DNA of 64,000 nt from the NCBI RefSeq assembly GCF_905404315.1, contig NC_066286.1, positions 12,593,501-12,657,500 on the forward strand, written 5' to 3'. Shown here one piece after another: positions 11,600-24,169 of this stretch; within the stretch, counting starts at the first letter, position 1, and the number at the start of each line of letters is the position of its first letter. Below the pieces are notes generated by a model. It was not told where the DNA came from and made no database searches. It worked only from the letters and a program-made list of their open reading frames with translations. A program made the position numbers and the translations under genes. The stretch is from Leptidea sinapis (Eukaryota; Arthropoda; Insecta; Lepidoptera; Pieridae).

Positions 11600-12552
11600 A
11601 TGATAAAATCACTCATTGAGCTACGTTTCGGTCAAGCAAATATATCATAATTGCATAACATTGTACTTTTAACACGTCGTCTCATTCTTAAAATATGACC
11701 AGAAGAGTCAACTATCAATCTACCCTAGAATTTTACCTAAATTTTCTTAATTATTATTCTAATTTCTATTGTCAACACTTTGTTTTCTGTAGATCTTGAT
11801 AGTGATAACAGTTAAGTGAGAGTCACCTAGACCTTACCTAATAGTTTTATTACCTCTTTTATTCGAACAGTCCAGCTTCAATTTGATAACATATTATATT
11901 ATTTTAATGATGTAATAACTCTTAACAGACTAAAGTCTGTCAACAAGTTTCAAAAATCAACCAAACTATGGAATGAACTTTTTCCTTGCGTTTGATCAGC
12001 ATGAGTCTCATAAAATACAGCACCATCTCGCAAGAATTATTAATAGCGCGACGTTAAAATATGCTTGTTAAATACAGCGCCATCTAGTGCCGCGTTGTAT
12101 AACCAGGCACTGAACTCTGAGACATAATTTGCGTAAGTTCTCCCTATTTCCACAAAACGATAAACATAAAAAAGGCATATATCTTTACAGATTCTGTCTT
12201 GTATAATATCATTCTCGTGTTTACATGTTTAATATGATACATTTTAATCAATCATGAATATATAAATCGCGATATCGGTTCCATGTTTTAGCAGTTTTAT
12301 ATGTTGCTACGCAACCTATCGGTACTGCTCGGTACTAAAAGGTGTATGCATGTAAAGTCTTGTATTTAGTTCAAATATTACTGAAGTAAAACATTAATTT
12401 AGGCGTGACTTGGGGGTAACTCAGAATATTTTTCGGCAGAAAAAAGTCAATTAAAACAATTTTTTACTATTATAATTTAATGATTTAAAAAATTGTTTCA
12501 AATTGCTCAGTAAAATTTTCTTAAAAATCTCCAAGTGTATTTGATATTTTTT
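11600..12552. other. Intergenic, no gene seen
   Basis: A+T-rich. A short direct repetition of …acagcgccatct… near 12020 and 12075 suggests interspersed-repeat debris. Confidence 0.3.
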
Positions 12553-13153
12553 GAAGTTATACTTCTTTTGGCGCGGTGGAGAAAAATGATGAGAGTGAAT
12601 TTTTACGATGCGCGCGCACACCGATACCTGAATTCTACGTCGTGAAGTTAGTTCTAGGTGGCATGAAAATCGATAAATATGTTCAAGTTGTATATTCTAG
12701 TATTTTTATATTTAGAACAAGTGTTTCGTAACAGTACAATTAAACAGTGTGAATAAATAAATATTATTTTGGTGTTTTTATTAAATCAATTTCATATACG
12801 ACGGTGATAGTATTTACTAATAATTTATTAGTATATCTATATATTATATTGAATGTTAGTGATAAAACTGATTTGAATAAACTGTTTTGAGTGCATTTAG
12901 AGATTTGAGGTTAATTGTCGGTATGTATAATTTATTTACATCGTTAATTAAAAAATATTACATTATTATCTAAAAAATATTTATTTTTCGTTTTCTTTTA
13001 TTTCTGGTATATTAACAAATTTATTGAATAAATAAAAAAAAAATCTATACTTGTTGTTTTACCTTAAATGCTGAGTGTTTATACTATCCTTGATCTTATA
13101 ATTATTCGTTAAAATTTGATTTATTTTTCCATACACCAAAGAAGTATAACTTC
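12553..13153. mobile_element. 601-bp element with palindromic terminal repeats
   Basis: It begins GAAGTTATACTTCTTTTGG and ends with the complement CCAAAGAAGTATAACTTC. The outermost 13 bases (GAAGTTATACTTC) are themselves a palindrome, so each end can form its own hairpin as well as pairing with the other. The interior is A+T-rich with no long frame. Superfamily unknown; no clear target duplication seen. Confidence 0.45.
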
Positions 13154-13204
13154 TAACGCGTGTACATAAGTACACACGCTCTTTTTATGACTACTTTGTA
13201 ATAT

Positions 13205-14225
13205 ATATATATAAATGAATTGCTGTTCGTTAGTCTCGCTAAAACTCGAGAACAGCTGGACCGATTAGGCTAATTTAGGTCTTGATTTATTTGTGGAGAT
13301 CCAGGGAAGGTTTAAAAGGTTTGAATAAACATGAAAATGCTTGGATTTAAATAAAAACAACAATTTTGATTTTTCTTTAACGTGTCCCCCGTCGTTCAAA
13401 AATCAAATTGAAAGAATTGTTGAAAATGAATAACTAATTAGAATTTTTATATCTACTTACATGTCCCTGTATATTGATCGATACCTTAGACATAGAGTGC
13501 ACCCTTCTATCTTTGTGAGAGAAGATTACAGCTACATGCGCGAGAATTTTCTTACGGTTTTCCTCTGTGATAGTGACACTTTACTGCTAAGTGCGCGAAA
13601 AACTTTTCCCATTTTGTTATATACATATTAGTTACAATTAACGATGCCGAGGAGAAAACCTGACTTAGGTTCGTAGTCAATCAAATGTAGCTACTTCACG
13701 TGCTTACCGCAATGATGACTAGAGAGAGACAGATCAAGAAAATAGTCGCAATATATGTCAGATTTGCGTTCTTTAGTGAGTGATAATGAAGTAGATAGGC
13801 TTAGAATGCAACGACTTTGAGCACTGAACGTAGTGGTTAAATTCTCTTTGGTGCACATCAAACACAACAACGGCGAGCACGACATAATGAAATTGAACGA
13901 TTCCGCAGACTCGCTCCTGTGATGGAACAGAAACGAGCTGCATCCCACTATGATCCGGCAATAGATTATTGTGCCGACAAATCGGTAACAATTGGGGAAA
14001 TGATAATATTTTGTAAATATTATAACGCGTTACAATATTTATATTATGTTTTAGATTATGTTGTGCTGGAGGGAAAGTAAGAAAGTTGCCACAATTGGTC
14101 CCACTACCAGATCCTTTACGGTCTTTAGTTTTTGGGATTAGAAATGATCCTAAGTGATTCTTAGCCAATATTCAGAAATATAGTAGCTGTTTCCAGGTGA
14201 CATTGTTTGGCGCTACACATATTAT
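13205..14225 (+). pseudogene. Helitron relic: 5' end and N-terminal Rep region
   Basis: 13205-13660 resembles the 5' region shared by lepidopteran Helitrons (…ttgctgttcgttagtctcgc…, …ctggaccgattaggctaatt…). ATG at 13644 opens M-P-R-R-K-P-D-L-G, the start I recognise for insect Helitron Rep/helicase proteins. Further on are Q-K-R-A-A-S-H-Y-D-P around 13930 and C-C-A-G-G-K-V-R-K-L-P then V-P-L-P-D-P-L-R-S-L-V-F-G around 14050-14130, ending in Q-K-Y-S-S-C-F-Q near 14195. Stops and frame changes interrupt it. The rolling-circle HUH motifs and helicase are absent, so only an inactive N-terminal stump is left. Confidence 0.7.
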
Positions 14226-14278
14226 ATATTATATACAGGACAATTTCATGCCCACTTTCAAGGAATTAAACCATAATA

Positions 14279-14640
14279 TCTAATATATAAAATTCCCGTG
14301 TCGCGGTGTTTGTACCAAACTCCTACGAAACGGCTGAACCGATTTGTGTGAAATTTTGTTAACATGTAATACATACCACTTCAAATTTTTACTCATCTAC
14401 GATCAACACCTATTTTTATATCGCGATTTTTATATGATTTTGTTCCATCCACAGAAATAGGGTTGCAAGATGGCAATCGAATATAATAATTATTGTAGTA
14501 CGATACATATTATAAACGATTTCATAATATTTGGTAGACTGTGAATCGGTCGTCATCAATTTTTTATACCCCAAATATTTTAATTATTGAATTTTTTTTA
14601 TTACTTTATATGGCAATACAACGTTTGTTGGGTCAGCTAA
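14279..14640 (+). mobile_element. Non-autonomous Helitron (362 bp) with intact boundaries
   Basis: It starts with TC at 14279-14280 after an A and ends with CTAA at 14637-14640 before a T. That is the Helitron signature of insertion between A and T without duplication. The 5' part (…aattcccgtgtcgcggtg…, …ctacgaaacggctgaaccga…) and the 3' end (…gtttgttgggtcagctaa) match the style of lepidopteran non-autonomous Helitrons. It lies just downstream of the Rep relic, but the boundaries show a separate insertion. Confidence 0.65.
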
Positions 14641-16440
14641 TAAATAATAAATAAAAGTTCTCACTCTGACGTTTGCGTCATTCGTAAATCTTTCTTCGTC
14701 CATCGGATGTCCTGTGCAAAAGGTCTGAGCTTATAGAGCTAGGGATATTCGTTAATATTCAACAACGTTATATTGATATGTGTGATATTAATAATTTAAT
14801 TATTTTTATTCAATTATTTATTAATAACACGGCTTTAATTAATGTAAGTTTATATTTAGTGGTATAAATTAAATCTTCTTGTCTTTCAACTTTTTATGAA
14901 TATATGTTATATACTGGATGTCCTAGAATAGGTGGGAAAATAGGTAGGAAAAATAAGAGCAAACGAAAATAACATATTTTATCTATGAGCTTTCAGATAA
15001 GCAAAAAAGTACATACATATATGTATCTGTTAATTAATTATTCCTAAAGTTAATTATAATTAAGTTTTGCTTCAATCGCGCGTAATGATTACACGCACAC
15101 ACTTTTTTTTTTAAATCTTTATTATTAAATGTTGGCTGATAAATATCAAATAAACAAATGTACAAATACGAGCGAAATATAAAACATAGGAATGTAATGC
15201 TCTTGGTTGAAACGCAGTGTGACGCTAAAGTCTAGAAAAATATAATCACTGGTATGGTTCCTAGATATTACTGTCGGTGGTTAGCGACATAAAAAATAAG
15301 CTTATTGCATACGCGATTTTTCTAACATAAAGGCGTAAAATGTTTCGAATTTATTACAAAAATGTCGTACACCCATAAATAACTAAGAAAGACTTTATTT
15401 CCTAGAATTATATATGAAGCTCCTTTGCAAAGTAATCTTGACTGAAAGCGTCAACATTTTCTTAACGTTGTTATTCAATTCTCGGGAAATATTCGCTAAG
15501 AAGTAATGAAAAGCGAAAGAGACTTTTACAGGCGGATATGTTGTGACATTTATTTTCTGGTGAAATATACAAATTCCGGTGTTCAGCCATTTTGGAAATC
15601 CGGCGGGTTCGTGGAGTCCCATGTATTCACATGTACTTTCGAGCCTTAACTCTTTCAAGTTATGCATAATTTTTATCACGCGTTTGGAAACAAATACGAA
15701 ATAATATTATTTACGTAGACGACAATGTGTTGCTAAGCTTTTTTTGAGAGGAGGAAAATACATTTATGTATTTAGGGCGATGTTTAATACGCATACGCCC
15801 ATATGTCGGACTCAGATTGAGATCCATTACTGACTAAAAACCTCATCTTTGCTGGTAGTTCACCAGTTGTCCACCGAAGTCGTGTGAAAACTCCTTGCAA
15901 TGTGTACAGCAACAGAAAGAGCCAAGTAATGGTTCTAGAATGGTTTTTGAGGCCGGAGATAAGAATTATGATGATGTTCCGCCAATAAAAGGCACAGTAC
16001 GCTTTAAATAGTGAAAATAACTAGAAACGATGGCGACATAGATAGAAAGCAGAGAGCATTTCCAGTTAGAGTCAACATGTTGACAAGATTTGCACGCGCT
16101 GGTCAAAAACTGTGTTTCGTTCTTCATATAACTGATATTACGATGTAACGCATTATAAAGCGACCTAAGCCGTAGCACCTAAACTGATAACGTTGTAATT
16201 CGCCCGTCACCCTGAGACAAGTATGTAGGTAATAGCAGATGTTCCTGTTAGTACACCAGCAGGAATAGCCTTATTCAAATATAATTTAAAAGCACTCAAC
16301 AAATGCATTTCTCGAAACTCTCCAAAGAATTGTATTCGATTTATTATACCCTAAGGAAATTTATGGATTTCACATTTCCTCAAGAACTGCACGCGTCTAT
16401 ATACTACAAATGTTGAACTGAAATATTTTGAAGTACTATT
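14641..16440. other. Intergenic, no gene seen
   Basis: A+T-rich, with a poly(T) run at about 15103-15115. The open frames at 15395-15679 and 15966-16178 (minus) have no recognisable domain or splice context. Confidence 0.35.
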
Positions 16441-17045
16441 GTGAATTTATTGATTAATACGGCTTTACTCACATTTTATTGGTGGCGGTACCAACTAGTT
16501 TCGGACCATTCGGAGGTCTCTTACTGCGGACTTGTGCTCGTAGTGCGGGGGGCGCGAGTTGCGCCGGCCGCGGCGGTGACGACGAGCACGGTGTCACTGA
16601 CACTGTGTCACGATTGGTGTCCACGGGTGCACTAAATGTACTCACAATGTCCACTACATGATCATCGGCGCTATGGGTCTTAGTGGGAGACACGTTCTGT
16701 AACACTTGTTTCCAAGTTGGTGGCAGAGCCCAACCCTTGTCGCTATTAAAATAAGGTCGACGATCAATTTCTATGGCTTCCAGCAGCTTGCGAGACTCAA
16801 AGTTTTTATTGCGAGCCAATACCTTTCACCCTATCGAACCGAATATAATGTGACGTGTCCGAGTTTAGAGCGTGCTCTGCCACTGCCGAGGTATTGCTAT
16901 CTAACTTACATACACTGCGGATGTGCTCAGTGAGTCTGGTTTTTATGTTGCGTCTCGTTTCACCAATGTAGCTTTAGCCGAACTCGCAAGGAATTTCGTA
17001 GGCGCCAGTGCTCTCCAGAGGGTCCCGATCTTTAGGAGATCATAT
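16441..17045 (-). pseudogene. Penelope-like element relic (GIY-YIG endonuclease end)
   Basis: Read leftwards on the minus strand from about 17030: G-A-Y-E-I-P-C-E-F-G, one stop, S-Y-I-G-E-T-R-R-N-I-K-T-R-L-T-E-H, then after damage V-L-A-R-N-K-N-F-E-S-R-K-L-L-E-A-I-E-I around 16820-16760 and a non-conserved tail to about 16470. The order Y-x-I-P-C … Y-I-G-x-T-x-R … R-x-x-E-H … A-I-E-I is the GIY-YIG nuclease at the C-terminus of Penelope-like retroelements. The reverse-transcriptase core is missing, and at least one stop and frame changes make it inactive. Confidence 0.65.
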
Positions 17046-17089
17046 TGGACTACTAATTTGCGTCAGGGGGCGGAAAACTTATATACCTA

Positions 17090-17400
17090 ACTACCATTAT
17101 TGATGAAGCCTCATCTCATGCCACTGTTTACAACTGGTTTAATGAGTTTTAACGCGGTCGCACGTCCCAGATGATCCGCGTGAGGGTCGACGGCGACGAC
17201 TGAAGATAACATCAGTATTTTGCGATGTGTGTGCGAGTGACCTTTCAGCAGATTCGGACAAGTTTAGCATCTGTATGAGACACAAAATCCTCCGTGATCA
17301 TTAAGCTGTTAGACAGCTTTGTGCCTGGTGGATATTTTGAATAATTTGAATTTTAAATTCGTACGTGTTGGTCCCGTGAAATGGTTGAAAGATTTAACCT
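17090..17400 (+). pseudogene. mariner transposase relic (N-terminal HTH region)
   Basis: Plus-strand frames give D-E-A-S-S-H-A-T-V-Y-N-W-F-N-E-F, then G-R-T-S, a V-T-F-Q-Q-I-R-T-S-L segment around 17235 and H-K-I-L-R-D-H … A-V-R-Q-L-C-A-W-W near 17285-17335. This is the paired helix-turn-helix part of a mariner transposase, comparable with the minus-strand mariner at 26.6-27.9 kb but a different copy. The catalytic DD34D part is gone. It abuts the Penelope relic. Confidence 0.6.
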
Positions 17401-20400
17401 AGGTCACTTCGACATACATACAGGTGACAAAAGCTGTATTAGGACGAGTGGGCAAAGTACATTTCTCAGTATTTCCATCTGATCCAGCAATGTATTGACA
17501 TGAATGGACACTGTTTTGGAAATATATGACAAAACTAATAATTTGCTAGTTTCAGTTTTTGAATTTCTAATAACTTTCAGTTTGTCCCTCGTAAAAAAAA
17601 GGCACATCAGATACCGCATTGTTGATATTGCCACTATTCTCTCCAGATGGTAAGAAATGAAACCCTGTGTATGGTGATAAATTATTACAATAATATACTT
17701 GTAAAATCATCGTGAGAGCTTAAAACTCATAAACTTTCCTTAATACGACATAACATCTAAATAGGCTAGCAACGCGATACAAAATATGTTGTTTACATTA
17801 CATTCATTATTCCAGCAAAATAAATTGCTTGATAAATCAGTTTTCCGGAAAATTTCGGGGAATTCAATATTGTAAAAGCTGAATCTTCCACTAATGGTTA
17901 CTGTAAAATGAAAGATATAAAAGGAATGGCAATGAATGCTTTCGTAATAAATCGTCATTCATTGTATGTCTAACTTTTGTAGCATGTTTCAGTCCAAATC
18001 AAATCAAAAGTATTTTATTTCGTAGGAAAATAACATTACATTTAAAATACGTCATTTCATTCCACTCTTTCGGAAGAAAAGTTTTTCTTCGCGAAGAACG
18101 AGCAAGAGAGTATAAGTTTTCTCTTTCAAAACAAATTAGGTATATTACAAGTTCTTATTTTCAATTCAATTTACAAATAATTTCAATCAAATACAATATA
18201 TACAAAGTGATACAACAAAAATACTCATACGTCAAATACTGAATGAATTACATGTGTAAGTCAATAAATGTAAATTAATAAGTAACAATATAAGAGTAAT
18301 TGAATACATACATATAGTAGGTACTTCATACATATAATACAATACAGTAGATGTATCAATCCACACTTACGTAAATAAAACAAAGGCATTATGCGAGTAT
18401 TTTATTAGCTATAATATAAAATAACTTTAATTAAAAAAAAACTTGAAGCAGACTTCCCGGTGACAGGATCCTCCAGCCACCACCCGTAGCGCCCGTTCAC
18501 GAGCATGATGAATGGACCAGCGATCGCCTCACTCGATCATATTTTAGGGAAGGCAATTAAGCGAACATGATGATGAATCTCACGAAAATTGTACCAAATA
18601 ACAAAAAAGATTGTTAATCTACATAATATTATTCAATACTCGCTAAGTGCCTTTACTTTAGTCCAATTCTGTCCGTCGAAACGCTAGGGAAATATTATGT
18701 AGATCCTGGCCGAATCACGCAACCAAGCAAGTAGTGTTAATTAAAGCATAATTAATGCTTTGAGAGTTTGTAATGGATGATGACAAGAACATAAAGTTAA
18801 AAATCATTCTCATGTCTGGTTGACCGACGCGCGACGGTGTAATGGAGAGGCAGCTTATTATCATGCAGTTCCTGGACAAATTACTACCTGAAACATTATA
18901 ATTATGTATGAGTAATTTTTGAACAGGTATGGATAACCTACAGGACCCAAATTTTATATATAATAAATGAAGCTCTCTCTCAATTCTTGTTGTATTAAAA
19001 GAACAAATACGAAATGAAGAATATTTTCACATTTTTCAGTTTATTTTATTAAATTATCTATAATCTCTGTTGACGGCTCAAATTATATTTAAATATCAAA
19101 TTGCTTTTGTGTGTATACTTGTAATGCCAAGAGAATTGTGAAAGCTATTTTCTGCTGGCTTTACGCAAACATTGATTGAAATTGATGGAAACATTCTGAT
19201 GTCGAGGTACAAATTGATGTTTGTAGTGAAATGAAATTGGCTTATAACACCTGTTACAGGATATTATTATATAACGGTGATTATAATATTTCAGTTTGAA
19301 ATCCATTATCTCATTTTCATGACTTTATAAAACAAGAACATAGACATCAATTCATAGCTTAGCTTAAGTATTTTGTGTATCAACCCCTAAATTTCTCCAC
19401 TCCTGCTGAATCCATGCTGCTGTGTGCCACATTTGTCTTTATCCCATTCAAGTCATCATTAGACCATCAGAAAGTCATCGTACTATTTACGGCTCGGTTT
19501 TCTTGGCTCACTTCTTTTTTCCCTTCGAATTAGTTCAACAGCCCATTTTTAGTAACTTATGTTTTATAATGATAGTTTTTGCTGGTCCGATCCCTAATAA
19601 TTGTTTAAGTTAAACCTTTTTATCATTCAGCGTTGATTGTCAAGTTATCTAATCAATCACATAGTCATATTAATTATTATTTAGTATTAGATGCGCGCAG
19701 GCTGATGACTACCCCTCCCACTTCACCGACCCGCCCGCTCCCGCCTGCTGACGGTCAGTACTCACTTATTCAGTAGCGTGTGAGACGTAGTCGTGTATTC
19801 AGTACTTGTTCGCGACGTCTTTCAATTTATTACTCTGGCTCCGATAAATGATAATTTTATCTTTGTTAATTAAATTTAAATAATTTAATTAATTGTATAG
19901 TTTAAATGTTTTTATTTTTATTTTGAGGGTTTTTGTTATATCATTTTAAGGGAAATAATTCCAATAATTCCAAGGTCTGGCTGCTCTTTCACTTGCCTTA
20001 CTATACACTCATTCTGTTTCATTCTGTCACTTTCTTTCGCCATGGTTGTATGTATTATGAGACATGAACAAATCAATATATGCTTCAAGCCATATGAGAA
20101 GCCTTATAAAAACGGAGGGAAAAGAGGAAAAACATCCTTATTATATAAGACCTGATGTTAATAAATTAATGTGTAATATAATTTTAATGTTAAGCGAGAG
20201 TCAAAGTAAAGATGAAAATATACATTATAAGTATAATGAAGTATCTCCTTTGAGAAAAACAACTCACTAAGATTAGATTTTGCAATAAAATAAAATGAAT
20301 AACCAATTTCCTGGAATATTCCCTAATCCGGAACATTCTTGACGTAATCTCAGAATCTGGAATGCACTTGTGGCTGACTAAAGTGCCAGAGATGAGTAGA

Positions 20401-20528
20401 ATTCTCGAGAAACTATGAAAGGAATTTAGCGACTTCCTGCAAGGTTTAGAATCTATTCGAAGAATTTGCATTGCCGATTTGTTATTTTTATATGGATTAA
20501 CAAATATAACTTGATATAACAAATGAAA
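17401..20528. other. Intergenic, mostly repeat debris
   Basis: 17995-18130 has the look of a LINE 3' end (…cactctttcggaagaaaag…). Around 18440-18560 the minus strand has a short gene-like frame reading E-A-I-A-G-P-F-I-M-L-V-N-G-R-Y-G-W-W-L-E, without splice context. A G+C-rich patch lies at 19690-19810. Nothing else supported. Confidence 0.3.
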
Positions 20529-20590
20529 AGGAGATTATAAAATATTCGTTATTTGTATAACTTGTATAATGAATATTTTATAATCTCCTG
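20529..20590. repeat. Perfect 19-bp-stem hairpin
   Basis: AGGAGATTATAAAATATTC is followed after a loop of about 24 nt by its exact complement GAATATTTTATAATCTCCT. It is an isolated long palindrome in A+T-rich sequence: possibly a minimal foldback element, or a hairpin-forming locus. Confidence 0.8.
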
Positions 20591-21299
20591 AGTAATCCTA
20601 AGTAATCTGTTACAACGAAATTTCTTATCTAGAAGCTTGGCTGGTCTAGGATTGGTATTAAGAAGGTAAGCAATAAATATAATAACTGATAATAAGTGTT
20701 CAATGTTTAATTACCTACGGGATATCAGTGGTGAATAATAATGTTTGAGTATTTCGTGTCAAGCCAAGCGTGTCCAATACTCTGAAGCAGGTGGAGTGAC
20801 AATCTACCGTTATCACTAGTGAAATTATAATATCACGGCTTTGACAATATACCTACGACATATGTAGCATGGCATTCATTGAACACGCGGAAAGACCTTA
20901 ACCTTATTCATAAAAAAAAAATTTTTTTCAAACAAAGAAAAACAAAATTTTGTTTATATTATTTATCTCGCTTGTTATAAAAAAAACAATACCGTAAATT
21001 TAACCTTCAAAATGGTTGACCAAGATTTTAAATTTGTAATATCGCGTCGGGTTCGCAAAGGTAATTTAATCTTGTTCCCGAGTTACGAAGTATAATATTA
21101 TCAACGGCCTTTTTAGGATCAAAAGTCCAATGAAAGAACAACAAACTAGATATATTATCCTTAGTATGGGTTCATATTTAGGATCGGGTGTATAAACCCT
21201 TTTAAAACGTTGTCAGTAAAGTGTGGATAATTTGACTAACCTATCAAAAATCTTTACTTCAACAACAATTGTTTTAAAAATTGTTTACAAAAACTAGAT

Positions 21300-22200
21300 A
21301 GAATTAATAAGAGCCACCGTTAGAGATTTAAGCCCAATTCTAGCAATAATTTTCAATGAAATATTCAAGCCAGGTCTGCTACGTGAAAATGGAGCTTTAG
21401 ATGTTGTCAAATGCGTACAAGGTCTTCGTAAAATAATTTTAGAACGAGTCAAGTATTGTCAAGTAGATGAAATTCAGCCAATAGAACAGGCGGAGTTCAA
21501 GAAAGATCTACAGTACGATTGACCACGGTACCATTGCACATTGGCACAAAAAAGTTTTGGGAAAATACAATGAAAATCACAAACCACCTTAAATAATTTA
21601 TTGAGTACTCCAAATCTGATAGATATCGGTAGAACATAAACACTGATCTTCTGTCACTAAACTAAAGTCACCCACATAATTAGTCTGAATGATCACCGAA
21701 ATGGAGCTGGACTAGACACATGCTATACAACAGACTGAGATTTTACTATTTGGTAAGATGATATTATTTACAAGACGCAATACCTATTTTAATATATTCT
21801 TTCAAAGTCTCAATTTAACCATGATTACTGCGATGTTGTATGGAATAGAGGTTTGTACCCTGTCAACTGAGATGTGCAGACGACTAGAGGACATAAAGAA
21901 GGAAGTGTTGTGTGTGAAGTGGAAGGAAAGAAGGAGAGATAGCAACCGGAATGAGACAATTATGCAGATGATGAATATAAAAGTTGAGGTACTCATAGAA
22001 GTATAGGTACAACGGGAAACTGCAATACTTCGGCCATATCATGTCATGATAAGTACCAGTTACAGTAGCTAATCATGCAGTGACAGACTAAAGATGAAGA
22101 CTTGTAGTAAAGGCCGACATATGGTTGAAAAACTTGAGCGAATTGCTTGGATTGAACTATAAAACGATGTTCCGAGCTGGTGCGTCCAAAGCTGAAATGC
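21300..22200 (+). pseudogene. RTE-type LINE relic (RT core and C-terminal fragments)
   Basis: Plus-strand fragments keep the order of an RTE reverse transcriptase: E-I-Q-P-I-E-Q-A-E-F-K-K around 21475 (family: Q-P-x-E-Q-A-G-F-R), then K-Y-N-E-N-H-K-P-P around 21565, then Y-G-I-E-V-C-T-L-S-T-E-M-C-R-R-L-E around 21835-21890 (family: Y-G-x-E-T-W-x-L-x … R-R-L). Many stops and frame changes; the F/Y-x-D-D active site is not preserved. Confidence 0.55.
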
Positions 22201-23039
22201 CTATGATGGTCGCTACACTCCGTAGAGCCACAGAAAGAAGGAAGGCTTTTGAAATATTCTTATATACGTCTATAAATTGTAGTTTCCAAGATTTATTACA
22301 TAATCTGTCGTCAACATATCGCTTAGATCTTATGCATGAGTGAGTTCATGTAACTTGTTTGAAAACTTGTACGGACATAATGTTGGTATAAACTGGAAAC
22401 TTTTTTCTTCTCATCGTCAGTGTTTGGAAACTTATTTGCCTGTAAAAATATCGCACTATATTCTTTTTAATTTCGTTGTAACTTGTAATAACCAAATAAA
22501 ACTACTATAATTTTGTACATATGTTTTTTGTATAGAACATTACTGTTATAATTGTAAAACAATGCCTGGATATACACTGACGGATTCATAAACTGCGTTA
22601 ATGTTCAATATGCCTTTGAAAGAAACATATCAAGTATTCAAACTTTTAATACAAATTTTATTTGAGACCTATAGTATAGTTCGTTGACATCATAACAGCG
22701 TGGTATCATATCCTTATGTGTATCTCTGTGTGGAAAGGACCATTAAATTTTTAAGAATAAAAACGATAAATGTAACAAAAATGGGTTTTTGGTTGGTTAA
22801 TTAAAAAGTTGGTTTTAACACACGTTTTTTTTAATAAGGCGTATTGACTCCGCGGGCCCTTATTACGAATTCTAATTGTTTCCGCATAGATCTTATTAGG
22901 GTTATCTAATTAGGGTCTTGCGGAATATTCTTCCATTCTTATGAAATCGCTGTTCTTAAAGGCATAAAAGGCATTTATTTTCTCAAAATTGATACCTTTA
23001 GAATTCTTTTTGATGTCATATCTAATATACTAGATACTA
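22201..23039. other. Intergenic, no gene seen
   Basis: A+T-rich. A near-palindromic patch at about 22855-22930 (…ttccgcatagatcttatt… / …ttagggtcttgcgg…) is the only structure noticed. Confidence 0.3.
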
Positions 23040-23800
23040 CTACCGCTTCGGAAACAAATGGCGCTCTGAGAGAGAAGAAGCGGGGCAAGAAACTCTCACA
23101 GCATTCTTTTTTTTGCGCTCTTCTCAATAATAATATTCAATACTGTACAGTTATTTCTATCGCTATAAAATAATCATAATCCAGTCCCAGGCTGTCCAAT
23201 CACTTAGATATTCAGCTGTGGAGTAATAGGATTTACGACAGAGCCATTATTTTTATAAAACATTTAAATTTATTTATAGATAATGCCTGAACAGTGGCTG
23301 GGACTTTATTATAGAAGTGTTATACATTTACCCTTAAAGCTATTATAATATATCTTACGAAGCCTACTAGAATTAGTAACAAGCAATCCCTTATTTCTAG
23401 TGTTATAATAATGAAAATCACTATTAAGAGCAAAAAGGTGACGATTTTTGTGAACGTATACCTATTCAATTTTCATAAATGTACTGACAATGAACAGTCA
23501 TAATATTTATTTCTTTAAAATTATCTTTGAGAGACTGTCTATAAACAAGCTAATATTTAGCACGAACAGCTCTCTTTTGCAGACAAAACATTATATCAAT
23601 CTCAGCAGCATGACCCCACAGTAATATACCGTACGTCATGACTGAAGTACACTAATCTAGCGGTCGCAACATTCGTGTACTCTATAATCTTTCTAACGGC
23701 ATATGCCGCAGAGCTGAGTCTATCTGCTAGTTGGGCAATATGTGGACCCCACTGAAGCTTTTTATCTAACGTGATACCCAAGAAAACTTAGAGCTGCCAC
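23040..23800 (-). pseudogene. CR1/Jockey-group LINE relic, 3' end
   Basis: The minus strand from about 23790 reads L-Q-W-G-P-H-I-A-Q-L-A-D-R-L-S-S-A-A-Y-A-V, then Y-G-I-L-L-W-G-H-A-A-E-I, L-Q-K-R-A-V-R-A and F-K-E-I-N-I-M-T-V. These are the same C-terminal RT blocks as in the copies at 34.3-34.9 and 39.9-40.9 kb, but more diverged and with stops. The 3' part near 23070-23110 (…gcggggcaagaaactctcac…) parallels the 3' region of those copies. Confidence 0.65.
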
Positions 23801-24169
23801 TGTTGGCACAAGCTGTGGGTGCAGGATTTCTCGCATATACAGCATATTATTAAACTGTCCCTAACATTCTGCGATAATGCGTCTCCGCATCGAGTCGTTC
23901 TGGAGTCGTCTGCGCGGCGCTGAGAATCGTATCCTTCGAACCATCGGTGATTGCCCGGATAGTCATTTCTTCAGGCATTGGTTGTCCGTGTACCACAGCG
24001 AGAACCAAAAATGACCGTGTGTAATTTTATTATTTTTTAATTGTACACTTTTGTTTTATTTTTTATATCTTATGTTTAAACTTCACTTATATTTATATCT
24101 TATTTGTAATTTTAATTTGTAATATGGACTTGCTCTGAAATAAATGAATTATTATTATTATATTATTTT

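Noticed and set aside
16441..16935. Plus-strand frames opposite the Penelope relic
   Set aside because: Shadows of the minus-strand GIY-YIG remnant, which has family motifs.
23830..24165. Possible LINE 3' end with (TTA)n tail on plus strand
   Set aside because: The A/T-rich tail is convincing, but the coding part at 23870-24010 matches no RT block I can name, so it is not listed as a separate gene relic.
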